A stretch of DNA of 7,566 nt. It comes from QAMX01 sp964448855 (GTDB lineage: Bacteria; Bacillota; Clostridia; Oscillospirales; QAMX01). Of the stretch, positions 1-6,529 are shown in pieces. A program made the translations under genes and the position numbers. Position 1 is the first letter of the stretch, and every line of letters starts with the position of its first letter. The DNA is taken from positions 1 to 7,566 of the forward strand of contig CAYUXI010000037.1 of the NCBI GenBank assembly GCA_964448855.1. Direction: 5' to 3'. Below the pieces are notes generated by a model. It worked only from the letters and a program-made list of their open reading frames with translations, was not told the DNA's origin and did not search any database.

Positions 1-10
1 GTCGCTATTT

Positions 11-1519
11 TCACGCCTTGTGTCCTCCGATCTGCTCATTGCGATCCTTTGCGGTTGCACCTTCCTCCAGGTTCATTCCCTTGAGGATGGCGTTCTTTCC
101 AAACTTCTTTTTGATGGTCAGCATAGCCTGTTGCATTTTCCGTTCCCGCTCCAACGCGGCCTCCTCCGCCTTCTGCTTTTCCGCTTCGGCGACATAGTCC
201 GTGAAGAGATCGAGCTGTTCCCCGCCGCCGGTTTTCTTCGGCACATCCGCTTCGGGAATCACGTGGTTGGCAACGACGTACATTCGCCGCACCAGCAAGC
301 TGGAATCGACAATCCGGTCAAAAAGCTCTGAGACCGCGCACAGAATCTTCTTCGTGGAGGATGTGTAGCCGTCCAGATTGATCGAGCCGTGTGCCTGCTT
401 CGGGATGGAACGTCCGTAGCCGTCCGTCACGACGGGGCCGCGATACTTCCGGCAGCGTGCCGGATTGGTGATGTTTTCGACGTCGTAGCCCACCGTGAGA
501 ACCATCTGGTCGGTGACAAGTCCTTTGTCCACCAAATCCAGCACAAGAAGGTCTGCCATTTCTCGGAGGACGAGCTTCGCCTTGTCCGCCTCATAGGGGC
601 AATGCAGCACCTGGCCGGAGCTGAGGCTGTTGGTGCTGGGCTTATAGGCTTTGATCGCCGCAATCGTGCAGGGCTCCCAGCCCCACGCATGGTCGATGAG
701 CAGTTCTGCATTCTTGCCGAACAGCTGGTACAGCAGGTCTTCGTTTTGCACCGAGCACCTTGCCACATCGCCCATCGTGAACATTCCATGTGCTTCGAGC
801 TTTTTGGCATAGCCTCTGCCGACCCGCCAGAAATCGGTGAGCGGGCGATGCGTCCAGAGCTCGCGGCGGAACTTCATCTCATCCAGCTCTGCAATGCGAA
901 CGCCGTTGATGTCGGCGGGGATGTGCTTTGCCACGATGTCCATCGCCACCTTGCAGAGAAACAGGTTGGTGCCGATGCCGGCGGTTGCCGTGATGCCGGT
1001 GGTGTCCAGCACGTCCAGAATGATTCGGATGGCCAGGTCGTGCGCCGACAGCTTGTAGGTGTTCAGGTAATCGGTCACATCCATGAACACCTCGTCGATG
1101 GAATAGACCACAATGTCCTCCGGCGCAATATACTTCATGTAAATCGCGTAAATCTGCGTGCTGACCTCCATGTACCGCGCCATTTGTGGCGGTGCAATGA
1201 GAAAATCGATCGCCAGATTGGGGTCGGACTGCAGCTCGGAATACAGCCAGGATGCGCCCTCCAGCGTCTGTCCCGGCGCTTCACGTTGCCGTCTGGCATT
1301 TGCCTCCTTCACGCGCTGCCGAACCTCAAACAGTCGGCTGCGCCCGGAGATACCGAGACGCTTGAGCGTGGGTGTGACGGCCAGGCAGATGGTTTTGTCG
1401 GTGCGGCTTTCGTCGGCTACGACGAGGTTCGTGTCGAGCGGGTTCAGCCCCCGGTCACGGCATTCGACAGAGGCATAGAAGCTCTTGAGGTCGATGGCCA
1501 GATAGGTGCGCTGTTTCAT
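11..1519 (-). CDS. Y-family translesion DNA polymerase (UmuC/UvrX-like)
   Basis: This 502-residue protein is a Y-family DNA polymerase that would copy past damaged template bases. The palm begins with AIDLKSFYASVEC (residues 8-20), giving the first catalytic Asp (D10) and a probable steric-gate Tyr (Y15). The second catalytic pair is in YSIDEVFMDVT (D142, E143). A thumb with helix-hairpin-helix character follows around residues 215-270, then the little-finger region. The segment QLDLF at 435-439 matches the beta-clamp-binding pentapeptide, and the tail after it is charged and helical. The length and opening are typical of the Firmicutes UmuC/UvrX branch rather than of shorter DinB. The start at 1519 has an AAGGAGG site about nine bases upstream. 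It lies 23 bases after the 195-residue gene, so it is probably the last gene of that transcript. I see no LexA-type operator directly upstream. Family assignment is secure; whether it is SOS-induced is unknown. Confidence 0.95.
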   Translation of the reverse strand: MKQRTYLAIDLKSFYASVECRDRGLNPLDTNLVVADESRTDKTICLAVTPTLKRLGISGRSRLFEVRQRVKEANARRQREAPGQTLEGASWLYSELQSDPNLAIDFLIAPPQMARYMEVSTQIYAIYMKYIAPEDIVVYSIDEVFMDVTDYLNTYKLSAHDLAIRIILDVLDTTGITATAGIGTNLFLCKVAMDIVAKHIPADINGVRIAELDEMKFRRELWTHRPLTDFWRVGRGYAKKLEAHGMFTMGDVARCSVQNEDLLYQLFGKNAELLIDHAWGWEPCTIAAIKAYKPSTNSLSSGQVLHCPYEADKAKLVLREMADLLVLDLVDKGLVTDQMVLTVGYDVENITNPARCRKYRGPVVTDGYGRSIPKQAHGSINLDGYTSSTKKILCAVSELFDRIVDSSLLVRRMYVVANHVIPEADVPKKTGGGEQLDLFTDYVAEAEKQKAEEAALERERKMQQAMLTIKKKFGKNAILKGMNLEEGATAKDRNEQIGGHKA

Positions 1520-1542
1520 CTTCGTCTGCCTCCTTTTCTATT

Positions 1543-2130
1543 CTATGTTGTCCAGAACTGAACAGCACTCTCGTATTCGGAATCGTTGATACCGTCACTT
1601 TTTATCCACGCAATTTCAAATGTGATCTCTAAGATCGAATCATCGATCAAGTAAAACTGAAAACCTGAACAGTCATCCGACATTTCAACATCGTACCCGG
1701 AGAACATTTCTGTTTTATATTCCGGAGGCTCTACAATGGAGTGATTTTTCAGGAACCCCATTTGCTTGGAATAGTTCCATGCCTGCTCCATTTTTTCATC
1801 CTCATTCGGTAAATATGTACCTATTGCGATACAGTATCCAGCGGAACAGCCCGATATACACTCTGTTCTTTCGTCACTGTCTCCATATCCAAGTTTTATG
1901 CCATTTAGCATGATGCGATAATTTTTTCCCTTGATCAGATCTGATGCTGCGATTACCAAGCTAAAATTTGTGTCTGTTTTTAATGTTAGTTTATTTCCTG
2001 TACGATCTTCAAACTCATAGGGACAATCAAAAAGATTTTTTTGTATCGTAAATCGAATACATTTACCGTTTTCGTCTATAACCGTTACTCTGCCGCAGGG
2101 AGTCATCAATTCGTTCGTTACTTTATTCAT
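1543..2130 (-). CDS. Hypothetical protein, 195 aa, AT-rich gene coupled to the macro-domain gene
   Basis: I do not recognise this protein. It is predicted soluble and acidic, with no signal peptide or membrane segment. Seven cysteines are visible, three of them close together in CISGCSAGYC (91-100). The second half is rich in Asp and Glu and in alternating hydrophobic residues, suggesting beta strands (for example FQFYLIDDSILEITFEIAW, 157-175). The frame stays open upstream to 2232, but I choose the ATG at 2130. It sits one base after the TAA of the macro-domain gene, behind a GGGGG stretch that can serve as ribosome site, and the upstream extension would only repeat macro-gene DNA in another frame. 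Base composition differs from its neighbours: positions 1981-2040 hold 17 G+C of 60, against 40 of 60 at 1261-1320 in the polymerase gene. This suggests recent acquisition. The tight joint suggests co-translation with the macro protein, but no function can be assigned. Confidence 0.8.
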   Translation of the reverse strand: MNKVTNELMTPCGRVTVIDENGKCIRFTIQKNLFDCPYEFEDRTGNKLTLKTDTNFSLVIAASDLIKGKNYRIMLNGIKLGYGDSDERTECISGCSAGYCIAIGTYLPNEDEKMEQAWNYSKQMGFLKNHSIVEPPEYKTEMFSGYDVEMSDDCSGFQFYLIDDSILEITFEIAWIKSDGINDSEYESAVQFWTT

Positions 2131-2131
2131 G

Positions 2132-3166
2132 TTACGCCCCCAGCAAGCTCTGATCAAATGCGAACAACGCCTCGTTGATTGCAAAGACATTGTAGTTTCC
2201 ATGCTCAATGAAATATTCAATGATGATGTCAAACTTATTCGAGTGCGAAAGTGCGAAGCCGGCCTTCATGAGCATATCCTTTGTTTCATCTAAAGACAGC
2301 TCAAGGGCAATGGCCAATGCGATTGCCGTAGGCTTGCTGGGCTTATAGTGCGTATCACTGCGGATTTTGGAGAACAGCTTGCGGTCGATGTTGGCTTTCT
2401 TGTAGACCTGAGCGTCCGTCATGCCGGATTCGTCGATCTTTCTGAGCAGCATTTCCGAAAAGCTCTCGTCGATCTGCTTAATCGCGTCATCCAAAGAAAT
2501 TGCTTTCGAGGCAACTGCCATTGGAGCAGGAGTCATGAGCATATCTGCGCCATCGCAGATATCCGCTTCCAAGTCAGGCTCACTGTCCCGGAATGCGTTC
2601 ATCCGGCGCAAACGCTCAGAACGACTATCCGTATGCTCGTCTACATAGTTGTCATCAATATATTCGGCAATTTCCGAAAAGAGCTTACCGCTGATCTGAT
2701 ACGCCTTCTTATCGAAGATGACGATATAGACGGTCATGTCGTTCTCAATCAGAAATTCGCTGATGGTGTCAATGGCAATGCGTAACGCCTGATCCTTCGG
2801 ATAGCCATAGATACCAGAAGAGATAAGGGGGAACGCAACGGTTTCGCAACTGTTATCTTTTGCCAAAGAAAGAGATGTCCGATAGCAGGAGATGAGGTTT
2901 TCCCGTTCTCCATGCTTGCCACCAAGCCAACGGGGACCGACAGCGTGGATCACATATTTGCAAGGCAGCTTTCCGGCTCCTGTGATTTTTGCACTTCCGG
3001 TTTTGCAGCCGCCGAGCATTTCGCATTCAGCCAACAGAGCCGGTCCTGCAGCACGATGGATGCAGCCGTCAACACCACCACCGCCAAGAAGCGATGAATT
3101 GGCAGCGTTGATGATTGCGTCCACTTTCATTTTTGTAATGTCATTTCTGACGATGTGTAGTGGCAT
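2132..3166 (-). CDS. Macro domain protein fused to a C-terminal HTH-like domain
   Basis: Residues 1-170 form a macro domain, a fold that binds ADP-ribose and in the MacroD/YmdB group removes acetyl or ADP-ribosyl groups. Visible landmarks are D9 in RNDITKMKVDAIINAAN, the ligand loop NAANSSLLGGGGVDGCIHRA (20-39), and the phosphate loop ISSGIYGYP (115-123). The Asn-Gly-Gly-Gly-Val-Asp pattern is that of catalytically active members. A variable linker (about 171-225) leads to a C-terminal part (about 226-344) with the pattern LLRKIDESGMTDAQVYKKAN and RKLFSKIRSDTHYKPSKPTA. This resembles a Xre-like helix-turn-helix domain that recurs in Firmicutes on macro and other signalling proteins. The start at 3166 has TAGGAGG six bases upstream. 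It lies 66 bases after the NTF2-like gene and one base before the 195-residue gene. The likely role is reading or erasing ADP-ribose marks, or sensing ADP-ribose while binding DNA or a partner; the second part is inference. Confidence 0.9.
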   Translation of the reverse strand: MPLHIVRNDITKMKVDAIINAANSSLLGGGGVDGCIHRAAGPALLAECEMLGGCKTGSAKITGAGKLPCKYVIHAVGPRWLGGKHGERENLISCYRTSLSLAKDNSCETVAFPLISSGIYGYPKDQALRIAIDTISEFLIENDMTVYIVIFDKKAYQISGKLFSEIAEYIDDNYVDEHTDSRSERLRRMNAFRDSEPDLEADICDGADMLMTPAPMAVASKAISLDDAIKQIDESFSEMLLRKIDESGMTDAQVYKKANIDRKLFSKIRSDTHYKPSKPTAIALAIALELSLDETKDMLMKAGFALSHSNKFDIIIEYFIEHGNYNVFAINEALFAFDQSLLGA

Positions 3167-3220
3167 AAACTACCTCCTATTCCTTTGAAATCGGCACAAG
3201 GTTCTTCGCCGCAAATTCGC

Positions 3221-3230
3221 TGTAATTACA
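3221..3230. promoter_or_regulatory. Perfect 10-bp palindrome upstream of the macro-HTH gene
   Basis: The sequence TGTAATTACA is a perfect inverted repeat. It lies in the 66-base gap between the NTF2-like stop and the macro-HTH start. Such a site could be an operator, perhaps for the encoded HTH domain. I see no convincing -35/-10 pair next to it, and an AT-rich 10-mer can be symmetric by chance, so the call is weak. Confidence 0.22.
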
Positions 3231-3232
3231 AA

Positions 3233-3844
3233 TTACTCTACGGTATCTTCCGCCAGCCATGCTTCGTTTTCCTCATAGATTTTCTGCACTTCCTCCGGGC
3301 GGTCAATCCCGAGCAGGTCATGGCTGACCGTGCCTCCGGCTTGAATGCGCACATAGGAGAGCCACCGATAGGAACGGCGCAGTCCCTTCAAATCCTCCGG
3401 ATTGACATGGAGATCCGTTCCCGGAATGACCGGAGAGAGCTTGTCCATTTCAAAAATGGATGTCATATTGGAAATCTTCCATGTTCCGTTTCTTTTTTCA
3501 CAGCGATACAGCAGCCGCATATTGGAAGTCCAGACCGCTTCTTCGCCGTTGACATGAATCCAGTGGTTGGACTCCGTAGGAAGCTCCACATAGGCGCGTT
3601 TTCCGCCGTGATCATGAATCAGCGGTGCAACGCTGCGATTGATAATCACTTCATCGGCGGTCGCCTCTGCACGGTGATTTCCGCTGTTCCCTCTGTTTAG
3701 ATAAGACGCTGCGCTTCCGGAGCTCCAGCTGGTGGTGACTGTTGCGTCCTCCCAATAGCAGTTGGCCAGTTCTGTTTGTAATCTGCGAACTCTCGCCTGT
3801 CGCTCCCACAAGACAAGCTGACTCAATGCTTCATAGTCTGTCAT
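3233..3844 (-). CDS. NTF2-like / SnoaL-like protein
   Basis: This 203-residue protein looks like a member of the NTF2-like superfamily (SnoaL-like group), which covers small cone-shaped barrels used as enzymes or ligand binders. The signs are an N-terminal helix that reads into CYWEDATVTTSWSSGSAASYL (29-49), a pattern close to the usual 'xxDAxVxxSW..G' core. After it come beta strands such as NHWIHVNGEEAVWTSNMRLLYRCEKRNGTWKISNM (93-127), where a strand, turn and Trp-Lys-Ile run is typical of the barrel. The last third (about 140-203) is a polar helical tail. There is no signal peptide. The start at 3844 has AGGAGG eight bases upstream and lies 22 bases after the stop of the 116-residue gene, so the two are very likely co-transcribed. 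Members act on very different substrates, so none can be named here; the fold call is better supported than any activity. Confidence 0.75.
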   Translation of the reverse strand: MTDYEALSQLVLWERQARVRRLQTELANCYWEDATVTTSWSSGSAASYLNRGNSGNHRAEATADEVIINRSVAPLIHDHGGKRAYVELPTESNHWIHVNGEEAVWTSNMRLLYRCEKRNGTWKISNMTSIFEMDKLSPVIPGTDLHVNPEDLKGLRRSYRWLSYVRIQAGGTVSHDLLGIDRPEEVQKIYEENEAWLAEDTVE

Positions 3845-3866
3845 GATGGATTCCTCCTGTGAGCCG

Positions 3867-4217
3867 TTACAGCGTATAAATGTGCTTTTTGCTATCGTTA
3901 TCTGTCAAAACCGCAGCATTGACAATCCGCATATTCAACCGCTGTGTTTTGGCAATGATCTGATCCTCCACGCCATCTTCTACAAAAGAGCCGGCGCAGG
4001 TGATGAGTTTAACTGCGGTATCCGTTTTCTCTAAAATGATCAGTCCCCTGTTGCCAATGACCTCCATTTCTTCGTTATACAGCGGATAACGGCCAAACAG
4101 CACCTCGGCATTTTCCGGCGCAGAAACCAAATATTTCTGACGGCTGTCCGCATCGAACATGACCAGCTTTTCAATCGTTCCGCATTCGTTTCGAATCATT
4201 CCAATGACTTTTTTCAT
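3867..4217 (-). CDS. Hypothetical protein, 116 aa, coupled to the MBL hydrolase
   Basis: I do not recognise this small protein. It has no signal peptide, membrane segment or clear metal motif. Hydrophobic stretches alternating with turns (EKLVMFDADSRQKYLVSAP, NRGLIILEKTDTAVKLITCAG) suggest a compact beta-rich fold, with a polar C-terminal part. Two cysteines (C12, C74) are present. The start codon overlaps the stop of the upstream metallo-hydrolase gene in an ATGA joint (4214-4217), a classical sign of translational coupling. The protein may therefore work with, or on the same substrate as, the hydrolase. That it is translated is well supported by the joint and by the spacing to the next gene; its role is unknown. 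Confidence 0.75.
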   Translation of the reverse strand: MKKVIGMIRNECGTIEKLVMFDADSRQKYLVSAPENAEVLFGRYPLYNEEMEVIGNRGLIILEKTDTAVKLITCAGSFVEDGVEDQIIAKTQRLNMRIVNAAVLTDNDSKKHIYTL

Positions 4218-4846
4218 TTTGATGGCTCCTTTACGTCTCGATTGTGCTTCAGCACAGCTTCATAGGTCGTCGCGTTTCCGTGGCCGGGATACAGCGGAGT
4301 TGCCCCATCATAGCCCAGCGCTTTGAACCGCTTGACAGAAGCCTTCATATCCTGATTGCTCCCGGTCGGTCGAAATGTCGGCCCTGTCACATCTTCCAGA
4401 ATGGTATCCCCTGTAAACAGCAGATTTTCATCGGTGAAGCTGTACAGAACCGAGCCTCTCGTGTGCCCCGGTGTATGAAGCACCTGAATGCGATACTCGC
4501 CTATTTTCAATTCTCCTTCGGTGATGGCCTCAACATTGGACCTGATGATTAGGCGGGAACCATGCGTTTCGGCGCAGTTCAAATGAGAATCTGTCAAGAA
4601 GTCAATCTCATCTTCGAACATATAAACCGGTGCTTCCGGGAAATCTGCCTTCAACAAATCCAGATCATGAATATGATCCCAGTGTCCGTGTGTCAATAAA
4701 ATCGCATTCAGACCGCCACCATCCACAAGATCCCTTTTGATTTCAGCGTCATAGTAGCCCGGGTCCATCAAGATCGTCCCTTTTTCGGAATGTACAACAT
4801 ATACATTGCCGGAAAAACGGGAGAAGCTGCGGAAGATCTTCACCAT
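4214..4846 (-). CDS. Metallo-beta-lactamase-fold hydrolase
   Basis: This 210-residue protein is a glyoxalase II/YqgX-like metallo-beta-lactamase-fold hydrolase. The full metal-binding set is visible: THGHWDH (H53, H55, D57, H58), H128 in HTPGHTRGS, D147 in FTGD, and H189 in PGHG. This implies a working two-metal centre. The fold begins with the usual strand pattern NVYVVHSEKGTILMDPG (14-30). There is no signal peptide, so it acts in the cytoplasm. The substrate cannot be told from sequence; thioesters, lactones and similar hydrolysable bonds are usual in this group. The start at 4846 has an AAGGAGG site, but about 13 bases away, which is long. A small upstream reading frame (4840-4962) runs across this start and could deliver ribosomes to it. 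The stop overlaps the start of the 116-residue gene. Confidence 0.92.
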   Translation of the reverse strand: MVKIFRSFSRFSGNVYVVHSEKGTILMDPGYYDAEIKRDLVDGGGLNAILLTHGHWDHIHDLDLLKADFPEAPVYMFEDEIDFLTDSHLNCAETHGSRLIIRSNVEAITEGELKIGEYRIQVLHTPGHTRGSVLYSFTDENLLFTGDTILEDVTGPTFRPTGSNQDMKASVKRFKALGYDGATPLYPGHGNATTYEAVLKHNRDVKEPSK

Positions 4847-4962
4847 TGCGTTCGTGTCGCCTCCTTACTGGGTTCAAGCCTGTTTGTCCGAACGCTGTTC
4901 CGATCAAAGAACAGCATCAGACAGGCAAGTACAATACAGGAAATCCACAGTTTCCTTTTCAT
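4840..4962 (-). CDS. Possible small single-pass membrane peptide, 40 aa
   Basis: A 40-residue reading frame starts with the ATG at 4962 and ends at the TGA at 4840-4842, overlapping the first seven bases of the hydrolase gene. Its N-terminus is basic (MKRK) and is followed by a hydrophobic run, LWISCIVLACLMLFF (5-19), then a polar tail. That is the layout of a short membrane peptide or a signal sequence. A GGAG lies about 12 bases upstream of the ATG, which is a weak ribosome site. The overlap with the hydrolase start would explain why that gene's own ribosome site is so far away. It may be a real small protein, a leader peptide for coupling, or the remnant of a longer gene. I cannot link it to a known family. 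Confidence 0.4.
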   Translation of the reverse strand: MKRKLWISCIVLACLMLFFDRNSVRTNRLEPSKEATRTQW

Positions 4963-4989
4963 TGGTTATGATTTCTCCGGGATTGCTAC

Positions 4990-5031
4990 CCGATCATTCG
5001 CCGGAATCGTCGCAGGGAAAGGGCTGATCGG
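4990..5031. repeat. Inverted repeat, 7-bp arms, upstream of the hydrolase unit
   Basis: CCGATCA at 4990-4996 and TGATCGG at 5025-5031 are exact reverse complements separated by 28 bases. They lie between the terminator of the dehydrogenase unit and the small ORF. They could form a leader hairpin or flank an operator. No clear promoter could be read in this short gap, so I record the repeat without a role. A chance match is possible. Confidence 0.25.
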
Positions 5032-5034
5032 CAT

Positions 5035-5069
5035 AAAAACCCGGCGGCGGTGTTTCGTGGCCGTTCCGG
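5035..5069 (-). terminator. Rho-independent terminator of the dehydrogenase/PPOX unit
   Basis: Read on the minus strand, CCGG-AA-CGGC is followed by an 11-base loop and GCCG-CCGG, then GTTTTT. This gives an eight-pair GC stem with a two-base bulge and a short T tract. It starts 19 bases beyond the stop of the PPOX-like gene, the expected place for a terminator of the two-gene unit. The T tract is short, so read-through is possible. Confidence 0.6.
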
Positions 5070-5087
5070 ATATTCGCCGACCTGCGG

Positions 5088-5456
5088 TCACCGGATTTCG
5101 ACGTTTTCCACATGAACCCGGAACATCAAAAAGTGCTCCATGTTCCCTGTGCCGTGGAGCCGCTGCAGCACCGGGCATTCTGCCATCATCTGCTGTTTCA
5201 GCGATACATCGTCACATTCTGTCGCAAGTCCCGTGATTCGAATCCATTCTCTGGAGGTCGATTTTTTCGCAACGATTTGGATGTGCGCATTCTCCCGCAT
5301 CTGGCGGTGTGCGTCATTCCGATCATTGGTTGACAGGTAGAGGTCTTCCCCCACCTCCATCACGGCACCGAACGGCCGCCCGGCCGGATACTCTCCGTTG
5401 ATGGTCAACACAAAAAATGACCCGCATTCCTTCAAAAATTCATACGCTTGACTCAT
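5088..5456 (-). CDS. Pyridoxamine 5'-phosphate oxidase-like FMN-binding protein
   Basis: This 122-residue protein belongs to the split-barrel flavin-binding group related to pyridoxamine 5'-phosphate oxidase. Landmarks are FFVLTINGEYPAGRPFGAVM (14-33), where a strand leads to the Arg-Pro-Phe-Gly turn; DLYLSTNDRNDAHRQMREN (38-56), the typical second strand and Lys/Arg-rich helix; and REWIRITGLA (69-78). The length is that of the short single-domain members, which bind FMN or F420 and act in small redox reactions or as flavin sensors, not that of PdxH itself. I chose the ATG at 5456 because AGGAGG lies about seven bases upstream; the frame is open to 5486, but that extension has no such site and overlaps the dehydrogenase stop. 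The gene follows the dehydrogenase by 26 bases and probably shares its transcript. The fold is well supported; the substrate is unknown. Confidence 0.88.
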   Translation of the reverse strand: MSQAYEFLKECGSFFVLTINGEYPAGRPFGAVMEVGEDLYLSTNDRNDAHRQMRENAHIQIVAKKSTSREWIRITGLATECDDVSLKQQMMAECPVLQRLHGTGNMEHFLMFRVHVENVEIR

Positions 5457-5482
5457 TTGAATCCCTCCTGTATGGTTTGGTT

Positions 5483-6517
5483 TCACGCCGTGATCGCAAT
5501 CTTGATGACGCCGTCCAGGCGGTTTTCAAAGATGCGGTACGCCTCTTCAATGTCCGCCAGCGGGTATCTGTGGGTGATCAGCGGTGTCGTGTCGATTTTG
5601 CCCTGTTCGATCAGGCTCAGAATCTCTGCACAGTCGCAGCCGTCTACGCCGCCGGTCTTGAAGGTCAGGTTTTTGCCGTACATATCGGGCAGTGGGAGCG
5701 TCTGCGCCTCGTCATAGAGCGCCACCACCGTCACAATGGCGTTCGGTCTGGCGCACTGCCATGCCAGCCGGAAGGTATCCTTCGCACCGGCCACCTCGAG
5801 CACGACATCCGCGCCGCCGTGATCGGAGTGGGTACGGACAAACGCCGCACATTCCTCCGGCTGGCAGAGGAGCACCTCCGGGAAATGTGCCCGGACAAGC
5901 TGCGCCCTTGCCGGATCCTTTTCGCAGACGATGATGCGTTTTGGCGCTTTCAGCAGGACGCACAGCAGCGTGCAGATGCCGGTCGGCCCGGCACCGATGA
6001 TGAGGACGGTGTCCTCGCTTGTGATTTCGGAGATGCGCGCCGCCCAGTAGCCGGTTGCCAGAATGTCGCCGACAAACAGCGCCTGTTCATCGGTCACGCG
6101 GTCTGGAATTTTGGTCAGCCCCTGATCGGCATACGGCACGCGGACAAACTCCGCCTGTCCGCCGTCGATGCGGCAGCCGAGGGCCCAGCCGCCGTTTGCA
6201 TCGGTGCAGTTATTCACATAGTCGTGCCGGCAGAAGAAGCACTCGCCGCAGAAGGTTTCCACGTTCACCGCCACCCGGTCACCGGGCTGGACATTTGTGA
6301 CTGCTGCGCCGACTTCCTCCACGATGCCGACCATCTCATGGCCGACGGTGATACCGGGGACGGCTCGCGGCACCGAGCCATGCTTGATGTGCAGGTCGCT
6401 GGTGCATATCGAGCTGAGCGTCACGCGGACGATGGCGTCCCGCGCATGGAGGATTTGCGGCTTCGGCTTGTCCGTCAGGGCAAAGCGGCCGCGTTCGAGA
6501 TAGGTATAGGCTTTCAT
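5483..6517 (-). CDS. Zinc-dependent alcohol dehydrogenase (MDR family)
   Basis: This 344-residue protein is a medium-chain zinc alcohol dehydrogenase. The catalytic zinc ligands are C38 (SSICTSDLH), H60/E61 (VGHEMVGIVEEVG) and probably D151 in FVGDILATGYWA. A structural zinc site is shown by C90, C93, C96 and C104. The Rossmann nucleotide loop is GAGPTG (175-180), and the acidic E199 at the end of the second strand favours NAD(H) over NADP(H), which is inference. It would interconvert a secondary or primary alcohol and its carbonyl in the cytoplasm; the substrate is not readable. The frame is open up to 6709, but the ATG at 6517 is the true start: GGAGAA lies just upstream and the family homology begins there. 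It is the first gene after the promoter at 6608-6637 and is followed by the PPOX-like gene. Confidence 0.95.
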   Translation of the reverse strand: MKAYTYLERGRFALTDKPKPQILHARDAIVRVTLSSICTSDLHIKHGSVPRAVPGITVGHEMVGIVEEVGAAVTNVQPGDRVAVNVETFCGECFFCRHDYVNNCTDANGGWALGCRIDGGQAEFVRVPYADQGLTKIPDRVTDEQALFVGDILATGYWAARISEITSEDTVLIIGAGPTGICTLLCVLLKAPKRIIVCEKDPARAQLVRAHFPEVLLCQPEECAAFVRTHSDHGGADVVLEVAGAKDTFRLAWQCARPNAIVTVVALYDEAQTLPLPDMYGKNLTFKTGGVDGCDCAEILSLIEQGKIDTTPLITHRYPLADIEEAYRIFENRLDGVIKIAITA

Positions 6518-6529
6518 AGACGGTTCTCC

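Noticed and set aside
389..1561. Long plus-strand open frame (390 codons) opposite the polymerase gene
   Set aside because: Its translation is rich in His, Arg, Ala and Val with no family pattern. It is the antisense shadow of a GC-rich, clearly homologous polymerase gene.
2131..2232. Upstream extension of the 195-residue gene to a start at 2232
   Set aside because: The extra 34 residues are the macro gene read in another frame. The ATG at 2130 directly after the macro stop is the better start.
4890..4900. Possible LexA/SOS box (GAAC-N3-GTTC)
   Set aside because: The Firmicutes LexA site has four bases between the half sites (GAAC-N4-GTTC). Here there are three, it lies inside the small ORF, and there is no promoter beside it.
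11..4962. A complete DarTG-like or other new defence system
   Set aside because: The macro domain is present, but no toxin-like ADP-ribosyltransferase, nuclease or other effector motif can be seen in the neighbouring genes.
4966..5178. Minus-strand open frame of 70 codons overlapping the end of the PPOX-like gene
   Set aside because: It has Arg/Pro/Ala-rich composition, reads through the terminator hairpin, has no ribosome site and overlaps a well-supported gene out of frame.
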